Below, piece after piece: positions 50,201-62,200 of a stretch of 64,000 bases of DNA (its first letter is position 1; each line of letters opens with the position of its first letter). The notes under the pieces are model-generated. The model did not search any database. It saw only the letters and a program-made list of their open reading frames with translations, and was not told where the DNA came from. The position numbers were made by a program, and so were the translations under genes. Where the stretch lies: the NCBI GenBank assembly GCA_031769625.1, contig JAUIMM010000170.1, positions 1,796,001 through 1,860,000 on the forward strand. Direction: 5' to 3'. The stretch is from Taudactylus pleione (taxonomy: Eukaryota; Chordata; Amphibia; Anura; Myobatrachidae).

Positions 50201-53200
50201 TACTACATAAAAGACACCTATACCCTGACACATCACATAGGGCAGTATATAGTAGGTGTGAGCAGTATACAGCACTACAGGACAGTGCAGGTAACAGACT
50301 ACATAAAAGACACGTATACCCTGACACATCACATAGGGCAGTATATGGTAGGTGTGAGCAGTATACAGCACCACAGTATAGTGCAGGTAACATACTACAT
50401 AAAAGACACCTATACCCTGACACAACACATAGGTCAGTATATAGTAGGTGTGAGCAGTATACAGCACTACAGGACAGTGCAGGTAACATACTACATAAAA
50501 GACACGTATACCCTGACACAACACATAGGGCAGTATATGGTAGGTGTGAGCAGTATACAGCACCACAGGACAGTGCAGGTAACAGACTACATAAAAGACA
50601 CGTATACCCTGACACAACACATAGGGCAGTATATGGTAGGTGTGAGCAGTATACAGCACCACAGGACAGTGCAGGTAACATACTACATAAAAGACACCTA
50701 TACCCTGACACATCACATAGGGCAGTATATAGTAGGTGTGAGCAGTATACAGCACCACAGGACAGTGCAGGTAACATACTACATAAAAGACACGTATACC
50801 CTGACACATCACATAGGTCAGTATATGGTAGGTGTGAGCAGTATACAGCACTACAGGACAGTGCAGGTAACAGACTACATAAAAGACACGTATACCCTGA
50901 CACATCACATAGGGCAGTATATGGTAGGTGTGAGCAGTATACAGCACCACAGTATAGTGCAGGTAACATACTACATAAAAGACACCTATACCCTGACACA
51001 ACACATAGGTCAGTATATAGTAGGTGTCAGCAGTATACAGCACTACAGGACAGTGCAGGTAACATACTACATAAAAGACACGTATACCCTGACACAACAC
51101 ATAGGGCAGTATATGGTAGGTGTGAGCAGTATACAGCACCACAGGACAGTGCAGGTAACAGACTACATAAAAGACACGTATACCCTGACACATCACATAG
51201 GGCAGTATATGGTAGGTGTGAGCAGTATACAGCACCACAGGACAGTGCAGGTAACATACTACATAAAAGACACGTATACCCTGACACATCACATAGGGCA
51301 GTATATGGTAGGTGTGAGCAGTATACAGCACCACAGTATAGTGCAGGTAACATACTACATAAAAGACACCTATACCCTGACACAACACATAGGTCAGTAT
51401 ATAGTAGGTGTGAGCAGTATACAGCACCACAGGACAGTGCAGGTAACATACTACATAAAAGACACGTATACCCTGACACAACACATAGGTCAGTATATAG
51501 TAGGTGTGAGCAGTATACAGCACCACAGGACAGTGCAGGCAGCATACTACATAAAAGACACGTATACCCTGACACAACACATAGGGCAGTATATGGTAGG
51601 TGTGAGCAGTATACAGCACCACAGGACAGTGCAAGCAGCATACTACATAAAAGACACCTATACCCTGTCACATCACATAGGGCAGTATATAGTAGGTGTG
51701 AGCAGTATACAGCACTACAGGACAGTGCAGGCAGCATACTACATAAAAGACACGTATACCCTGACACAACACATAGGTCAGTATATAGTAGGTGTGAGCA
51801 GTATACAGCACCACAGGACAGTGCAGGTAACATACTACATAAAAGACATGTATACCCTGACACAACACATAGGGCAGTATATGGTAGGTGTGAGCAGTAT
51901 ACAGGTAACATACTACATAAAAGACACGTATACCCTGACACAACACATAGGGCAGTATATGGTAGGTGTGAGCAGTATACAGCACTACAGGACAGTGCAG
52001 GTAACATACTACATAAAAGACACGTATACCCTGACACAACACATAGGGCAGTATATGGTAGGTGTGAGCAGTATACAGCACTACAGGACAGTGCAGGCAG
52101 CATACTACATAAAAGACACGTATACCCTGACACAACAAATAGGTCAGTATATAGTAGGTGTGAGCAGTATACAGCACCACAGGACAGTGCAGGCAGCATA
52201 CTACATAAAAGACACGTATACCCTGACACAACACATAGGGCAGTATATGGTAGGTGTGAGCAGTATACAGGTAACATACTACATAAAAGACACGTATACC
52301 CTGACACATCACATAGGGCAGTATATGGTAGGTGTGAGCAGTATACAGCACCACAGGACAGTGCAGGTAACATACTACATAAAAGACACGTATACCCTGA
52401 CACAACACATAGGGCAGTATATGGTAGGTGTGAGCAGTATACAGGTAACATACTACATAAAAGACACATATACCCTGACACAACACATAGGGCAGTATAT
52501 GGTAGGTGTGAGCAGTATACAGCACCACAGGACAGTGCAGGTAACATACTACATAAAAGACACGTATACCCTGACACAACACATAGGGCAGTATATGGTA
52601 GGTGTGAGCAGTATACAGGTAACACACTACATAAAAGACACATATACCCTGACACAACACATAGGGCAGTATATGGTAGGTGTGAGCAGTATACAGCACC
52701 ACAGGACAGTGCAGGTAACATACTACATAAAAGACACGTATACCCTGACACAACACATAGGGCAGTATATGGTAGGTGTGAGCAGTATACAGGTAACATA
52801 CTACATAAAAGACACATATACCCTGACACAACACATAGGGCAGTATATGGTAGGTGTGAGCAGTATACAGCACCACAGGACAGTGCAGGTAACATACTAC
52901 ATAAAAGACGCATATACCCTGACACAACACATAGGGCAGTATATGGTAGGTGTGAGCAGTATACAGGTAACATACTACATAAAAGACACGTATACCCTGA
53001 CACATCACATAGGGCAGTATATGGTAGGTGTGAGCAGTATACAGCACCACAGGACAGTGCAGGTAACATACTACATAAAAGACATGTATACCCTGACACA
53101 ACACATAGGGCAGTATATGGTAGGTGTGAGCAGTATACAGGTAACATACTACATAAAAGACACATATACCCTGACACAACACATAGGGCAGTATATGGTA

Positions 53201-56200
53201 GGTGTGAGCAGTATACAGCACCACAGGACAGTGCAGGTAACATACTACATAAAAGACACGTATACCCTGACACAACACATAGGGCAGTATATGGTAGGTG
53301 TGAGCAGTATACAGCACCACAGGACAGTGCAGGTAACATACTACATAAAAGACACGTATACCCTGACACAACACATAGGTCAGTATATAGTAGGTGTGAG
53401 CAGTATACAGCACCACAGGACAGTGCAGGCAGCATACTACATAAAAGACACGTATACCCTGACACAACACATAGGGCAGTATATGGTAGGTGTGAGCAGT
53501 ATACAGCACCACAGGACAGTGCAAGCAGCATACTACATAAAAGACACCTATACCCTGTCACATCACATAGGGCAGTATATAGTAGGTGTGAGCAGTATAC
53601 AGCACTACAGGACAGTGCAGGCAGCATACTACATAAAAGACACGTATACCCTGACACAACACATAGGTCAGTATATAGTAGGTGTGAGCAGTATACAGCA
53701 CCACAGGACAGTGCAGGTAACATACTACATAAAAGACATGTATACCCTGACACAACACATAGGGCAGTATATGGTAGGTGTGAGCAGTATACAGGTAACA
53801 TACTACATAAAAGACACGTATACCCTGACACAACACATAGGGCAGTATATGGTAGGTGTGAGCAGTATACAGCACTACAGGACAGTGCAGGTAACATACT
53901 ACATAAAAGACACGTATACCCTGACACAACACATAGGGCAGTATATGGTAGGTGTGAGCAGTATACAGCACTACAGGACAGTGCAGGCAGCATACTACAT
54001 AAAAGACACGTATACCCTGACACAACAAATAGGTCAGTATATAGTAGGTGTGAGCAGTATACAGCACCACAGGACAGTGCAGGCAGCATACTACATAAAA
54101 GACACGTATACCCTGACACAACACATAGGGCAGTATATGGTAGGTGTGAGCAGTATACAGGTAACATACTACATAAAAGACACGTATACCCTGACACATC
54201 ACATAGGGCAGTATATGGTAGGTGTGAGCAGTATACAGCACCACAGGACAGTGCAGGTAACATACTACATAAAAGACACGTATACCCTGACACAACACAT
54301 AGGGCAGTATATGGTAGGTGTGAGCAGTATACAGGTAACATACTACATAAAAGACACATATACCCTGACACAACACATAGGGCAGTATATGGTAGGTGTG
54401 AGCAGTATACAGGTAACATACTACATAAAAGACACGTATACCCTGACACAACACATAGGGCAGTATATGGTAGGTGTGAGCAGTATACAGGTAACATACT
54501 ACATAAAAGACACGTATACCCTGACACATCACATAGGGCAGTATATGGTAGGTGTGAGCAGTATACAGCACCACAGGACAGTGCAGGTAACATACTACAT
54601 AAAAGACACATATACCCTGACACATCACATAGGGCAGTATATGGTAGGTGTGAGCAGTATACAGCACCACAGGACAGTGCAGGTAACATACTACATAAAA
54701 GACATGTATACCCTGACACAACACATAGGTCAGTATATGGTAGGTGTGAGCAGCAGTATACAGCACCACAGGACAGTGCAGGTAACATGCTACATAAAAG
54801 ACACGTATACCCTGACACAACACATAGGGCAGTATATGGTAGGTGTGAGCAGTATACAGGTAACATACTACATAAAAGACACATATACCCTGACACATCA
54901 CATAGGGCAGTATATGGTAGGTGTGAGCAGTATACAGGTAACATACTACATAAAAGACACATATACCCTGACACATCACATAGGGCAGTATATGGTAGGT
55001 GTGAGCAGTATACAGGTAACATACTACATAAAAGACACATATACCCTGACACAACACATAGGGCAGTATATGGTAGGTGTGAGCAGTATACAGGTAACAT
55101 TCTACATAAAAGACGCTTATACCCTGACACATCACATAGGGCAGTATATAGTAGGTGTGAGCAGTATTGAGCACCACAGGACAGTGCAGGTAACATACTA
55201 CATAAAAGACACATATAACCTGACACAACACATAGGGCAGTATATGGTAGGTGTGAGCAGTATACAGCACTACAGGACAGTGCAGGTAACATACTACATA
55301 AAAGACATGTATACCCTGACACAACACATAGGGCAGTATATGGTAGGTGTGAGCAGTATACAGGTAACATACTACATAAAAGACACGTATACCCTGACAC
55401 ATCACATAGGGCAGTATATGGTAGGTGTGAGCAGTATACAGGTAACATACTACATAAAAGACACATATACCCTGACACAACACATAGGGCAGTATATGGT
55501 AGGTGTGAGCAGTATACAGCACCACAGGACAGTGCAGGTAACATACTACATAAAAGACGCATATACCCTGACACAACACATAGGGCAGTATATGGTAGGT
55601 GTGAGCAGTATACAGGTAACATACTACATAAAAGACACATATACCCTGACACAACACATAGGGCAGTATATGGTAGGTGTGAGCAGTATACAGGTAACAT
55701 ACTACATAAAAGACACATATACCGTGACACAACACATAGGGCAGTATATGGTAGGTGTGAGCAGTATACAGGTAACATACTACATAAAAGACACATATAC
55801 CCTGACACATCACATAGGGCAGTATATGGTAGGTGTGAGCAGTATACAGCACCACAGGACAGTGCAGGTAACATACTACATAAAAGACACGTATAACCTG
55901 ACACATCACATAGGGCAGTATACGGTAGGTGTGAGCAGTATACAGCACCACAGGACAGTGCAGGTAACATACTACATAAAAGACACGTATACCCTGACAC
56001 ATCACATAGGGCAGTATATGGTAGGTGTGAGCAGTATACAGCACCACAGGACAGTGCAGGTAACATACTACATAAAAGACACGTATACCCTGACACAACA
56101 CATAGGGCAGTATATGGTAGGTGTGAGCAGTATACAGCACCACAGGACAGTGCAGGTAACATACTACATAAAAGACGCATATACCCTGACACAACACATA

Positions 56201-59200
56201 GGGCAGTATATGGTAGGTGTGAGCAGTATACAGGTAACATACTACATAAAAGACACATATACCCTGACACAACACATAGGGCAGTATATGGTAGGTGTGA
56301 GCAGTATACAGGTAACATACTACATAAAAGACACATATACCCTGACACAACACATAGGGCAGTATATGGTAGGTGTGAGCAGTATACAGGTAACATACTA
56401 CATAAAAGACACATATACCGTGACACAACACATAGGGCAGTATATGGTAGGTGTGAGCAGTATACAGGTAACATACTACATAAAAGACACATATACCCTG
56501 ACACAACACATAGGGCAGTATATGGTAGGTGTGAGCAGTATACAGCACCACAGGACAGTGCAGGTAACATACTACATAAAAGACGCATATACCCTGACAC
56601 AACACATAGGGCAGTATATGGTAGGTGTGAGCAGTATACAGGTAACATACTACATAAAAGACACATATACCCTGACACAACACATAGGGCAGTATATGGT
56701 AGGTGTGAGCAGTATACAGGTAACATACTACATAAAAGACACATATACCGTGACACAACACATAGGGCAGTATATGGTAGGTGTGAGCAGTATACAGGTA
56801 ACATACTACATAAAAGACACATATACCCTGACACATCACATAGGGCAGTATATGGTAGGTGTGAGCAGTATACAGCACCACAGGACAGTGCAGGTAACAT
56901 ACTACATAAAAGACACGTATAACCTGACACATCACATAGGGCAGTATACGGTAGGTGTGAGCAGTATACAGCACCACAGGACAGTGCAGGTAACATACTA
57001 CATAAAAGACACGTATACCCTGACACATCACATAGGGCAGTATATGGTAGGTGTGAGCAGTATACAGCACCACAGGACAGTGCAGGTAACATACTACATA
57101 AAAGACACGTATACCCTGACACAACACATAGGGCAGTATATGGTAGGTGTGAGCAGTATACAGCACCACAGGACAGTGCAGGTAACATACTACATAAAAG
57201 ACGCATATACCCTGACACAACACATAGGGCAGTATATGGTAGGTGTGAGCAGTATACAGGTAACATACTACATAAAAGACACATATACCCTGACACAACA
57301 CATAGGGCAGTATATGGTAGGTGTGAGCAGTATACAGGTAACATACTACATAAAAGACACATATACCCTGACACAACACATAGGGCAGTATATGGTAGGT
57401 GTGAGCAGTATACAGGTAACATGCTACATAAAAGACACATATACCGTGACACAACACATAGGGCAGTATATGGTAGGTGTGAGCAGTATACAGGTAACAT
57501 ACTACATAAAAGACACATATACCCTGACACAACACATAGGGCAGTATATGGTAGGTGTGAGCAGTATACAGGTAACATACTACATAAAAGACACATATAC
57601 CCTGACACAACACATAGGGCAGTATATGGTAGGTGTGAGCAGTATACAGGTAACATACTACATAAAAGACACATATACCCTGACACATCACATAGGGCAG
57701 TATATGGTAGGTGTGAGCAGTATACAGCACCACAGGACAGTGCAGGTAACATACTACATAAAAGACACGTATAACCTGACACATCACATAGGGCAGTATA
57801 CGGTAGGTGTGAGCAGTATACAGCACCACAGGACAGTGCAGGTAACATACTACATAAAAGACATGTATATCCTGACACATCACATAGGGCAGTATACGGT
57901 AGGTGTGAGCAGTATACAGCACCACAGGACAGTGCAGGTAACATACTACATAAAAGACACGTATACCCTGACACAACACATAGGGCAGTATATGGTAGGT
58001 GTGAGCAGTATACAGCACTACAGGACAGTGCAGGTAACATACTACATAAAAGACACGTATACCCTGATACATCACATAGGGCAGTATACGGTAGGTGTGA
58101 GCAGTATACAGCACCACAGGACAGTGCAGGTAACATGCTACATAAAAGACACGTATACCCTGACACATCACATAGGGCAGTATATGGTAGGTGTGAGCAG
58201 TATACAGCACCACAGGACAGTGCAGGTAACATACTACATAAAAGACACGTATACCCTGACACAACACATAGGGCAGTATATGGTAGGTGTGAGCAGTATA
58301 CAGGTAACATACTACATAAAAGACACGTATACCCTGACACAACACATAGGGCAGTATATGGTAGGTGTGAGCAGTATACAGGTAACATACTACATAAAAG
58401 ACACGTATACCCTGACACAACACATAGGGCAGTATATGGTAGGTGTGAGCAGTATACAGCACCACAGGACAGTGCAGGTAACATATGGGGCCAAATGTAA
58501 TAGGGTGAGAGTTTAGAAAATGTGAGAGTTTAGCAGTAACCTCTCACATTGGTTGAGTTTTATCTTCAAAATGGGAAAACATCTGGAGGAGATTTTAAAT
58601 CGTGAGAGATTTTTAAGCCTGAAAAAACATGCAAGTTCATTCTGTTACTTTGTTTTTGGACTCTATTACATTGGCAAAGTTTTAAAAGTGTCAGAGACTC
58701 TCACTTTTCTAAACTCTCACCCTATTACATTTGGCCCATAGAGGCTGATGCCCTGTTGGGGGATTATGTAATAGGTTCCTGAGATTACAGAGAGTTTCGC
58801 TGCCAAATTTAAAGTCGGCAACAAATATAAGCAAAACCAGCAACTCACTGCAATCCCGCCGGGTCCTTAATCCCGGAACCTATGACATCACTCCCTTGGT
58901 CTCAAGTGCAGAACGACCAAAATGTGTATGGCAGGCCTGGCCAACCTGAGGCTCTCCAGTTGTTGTGATACTACATGTCCCAGCATGCCCTACCAAAGTT
59001 TAGCTATTTTGGAATGCTAAAACTCTGACAGGACATGCTGGGATGTGTAGTTTCACAACAGCTGAAGAGAGCCCCAGGTTGGCCTAGGCCTGGCGTATGG
59101 CTCTGCATAGCCCGTACCAGAGTGCGCCCAGCTTTGGAGCATGCGCAGGGCGAATACAACCAAAGACACAGTCCCCAAATGGATGTATGTTCAACTCTGT

Positions 59201-62200
59201 GTCACAGAGAGGTATAAAGGGATGAGCAGCAATTGGAGGCACAAGGCACCACTAAAGAGGATTTTGTGCCAGTGCTTGCCCCATTTTGCGCCCTGTATTT
59301 GTACTGTACAGTGACTGGCTGGGTGATCTCTGACCTCTGACAGTCATTTAGGTAATGGGGGGGGGGGGGATCTCAGATGTCCTCTGTGACTGAGTGACTG
59401 AGCTGTGACCTGTGCCTGGCAGGGACACCTCCTGTGCTTAATCCCTTTTGCTCATTAACCATTTCACAGCTGGAGAGGGATGCACTGAGCTTAAAGGCAT
59501 CACAGCCAGCCCCCAGCTTCCAGCAGGGGATGCGTTAATGTCGCCCAGCTGGGAAGTCACTGATACAATTCCTATTGTTTGCTTTTTTTTTCTTACTTTA
59601 AATCTCTCCTCCCAGGGGGTCTGAAGTAGCTGAAGCATATCAAGGGGGGACCCGAGTTCCAACATAGCTGTGACCCGAATGCCGGAGGATGGGCTCTCAT
59701 CATAGCACTGGCCATGTAACTGCAGGGAGCAGAGAGAGAATTGTAATTACAATGCACATGAGAAGGTGGGGCTACAAACATCATTTACATTTAGAAAGCC
59801 CATTAGTGGACCTACGCATAGTGAAGGCCGCCATGCTGTGGACTGAAGTGGCATTAGTAAGAACTACACTAGAAATGAGTCACATTACTGAGGCACGAGG
59901 CACTGCTTCCTAGGGAGCTGAATGCTGGTCCCATTTTATACCTCTAAATGCCGCATAACAATGTCTAATCGGGGTCTACGCAGATGATGCCAGATGTTTA
60001 TTCATTGTCCAGTAATTCACATAATTCTGTATCGTCCTGGCCCATTCACAGACAGCGATTACTCACGGCTTAGCCACTCACTCCACAGGCTGATGACAGC
60101 ACGGTCACTATATTTTATACCTCTAAATGCCGCATAACAATGTCTAATCGGGGTCTACGCAGATGATGCCAGATGTTTATTCATTGTCCAGTAATTCACA
60201 TAATTCTGTATTGTCCTGGCCCATTCACAGGCTGCGATTACTCACGGCTTAGCCACTCACTCCACAGGCTGATGACAGCACGGTCACTATATTTTATAAC
60301 AACCTGTAAAATAACTTGTAACAAAGTAAGGTACTTGTGTACTTTACAAACTCATTGCAGAGAGAACCCAAGTGTCCTACACGCATTATTATTATCCATT
60401 ATGGTAATGTCTAAATCCCCTTCACGGAGAGGACCCTGACGTCATCAGCCAGTGTCCAGCGTCATTCCCAGTGTCCAGCGTCATTCCCAGTGTCCAGCGT
60501 CATTCCCTACCATCCAAGTGGGCATAGAAGGGGGAATATAACCTTCTAGCGAGCCACCGAGCCGAAGCGTGGCGAGCGGACAACTTTCTTCTTTAGGTGG
60601 GGACAACTTTCTTCTTTAGGTGGGGATAACTTAAGTTTCGGTACATGTGCACGTAAAGTACACAAGTACCATTTAAAACATACATTGGGTTTTCTCTGCA
60701 GTGAGTCCGTAGAGTACACAAGTACCCAAAGTAATAAAGCTACAAATATTTGACAACCTAAAATGTCTGACAGTACAAAATTGGATATAGAGACAGAGCA
60801 GGGTGCTGCGCCCCTCCACACGTGATGTCAAGAAAGTAGAGCACTGCTCCAGGCACTGTGGAAGCCAAATGTAGGTGCTGTGGGGTACTCTGGCACAGCG
60901 AAGGTGTGGACCCCTGGGCCCTGTGCCCTGGTCCTGCTCGCGTACCCCTTGTTACAGCCTTGATATCACAGAGAATGGACTAGACTATGGGACAAATGCA
61001 GCGTTGAGCGTATGTCCGCCGTGCTTGGAAACAAATGCGTATAATCGCCTGTATGCCGAGTTACGTGTATTTCTGTGTTCGGACCTCCCCTAGGCGCACA
61101 CGTGGCGTCAGAGCTGCCAGCGTTATCAGCGCAAACTTGCACTAGCCCTATTCTTAATGCAGAAGATCCATTGGGAAACGGGTAATCACAGGCACGCACA
61201 ACTACGTGTAACCCGCAAATTCGTTGGCGCGCCCTCGCTGAACTTTTCTACGTACGGGCGCCCGATTACAGCCCAGATGCGGCTACTTATTGCCACAAGT
61301 GGAGATGTGAATGATTTGCCTAGCAAGCCGCAACGACTCGTGCTTGTATACATCAGGCCCCTGAGCAAGCGTAGTGTGCAAACACACAAGTTGCGCCCAC
61401 TAAACTGACTTGCGCTTAACTCTGCACAGCCCCTCTACATTGATGCTGTACGGGTATTTCCAGGAGTGCGTAGCCCTAATACTATTCCGAAAATGACATA
61501 ATCCGACCGGGTTTAAGGAGCTGCAAGGAGCTGGGGAGGCCTGATCTATACATATAGCAATTGGGATCTACAGGCTGGAAAAATCCCAGCTTTGGGAGCC
61601 CTGAGCATGTATTTGGTGAGGTAGCAGGCTCGGGTTTCTGGGTTTCTCCTGTAGAATGTGACACATGTAAAGTAGCCGGGCTCCATGTTTATCTAAGGAG
61701 CTGATGTGTGTGGTGAGGTCAGGTAGAGATGAGGCCGCTTGTTACAAATGTCCCCTGTGTCAGGTTCTGGTCACTTCCCACATTGGGCAATCTCAGGTCA
61801 CTTAGCACCTTCCCTGCCATGTCCTGCTAATAGTATATTGTATTTTGCAGCATAAGGTCTGCTGTATGTACAGCCCGGCCCAGAGCTGAGTTTCACCAAA
61901 GAGCTGGCAATCTTATTTCTTATTTTTATTTTCAACAGTTCTAAATCTCTGATGTACCCCGATGAGTAGCAAATTTCCCTCTGGCTGCCCAAAGAAAGAT
62001 TGGGTGGGATTTTCAGGCCTATTCATTACGAAATGATGGAAACTAGCCTAGCGGCAGAGTCACGCTGCATATCTGTACCATACAGAATCTGAGGGGTATG
62101 GTACGAAACGTCGCCATTCAGAATGACGACATGATTATGACAAAATGTGACATTCATATAGCCCTAACGTCGACTATGTGCATGTCAATAGGCAGCATGT

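Noticed and set aside
51027..58484. Open frame of 2485 codons on the minus strand
   Set aside because: Same array and same cause: unit length is divisible by three and the unit has no stops in this frame.
50094..58485. CRISPR array
   Set aside because: Units are tandem with no unique spacers, and the window is vertebrate.
50162..58516. Open frame of 2784 codons on the plus strand
   Set aside because: Entirely made of 32/26-residue repeats from the tandem array. Minus frames are open over the same bases, and no promoter, splice site or domain supports it.
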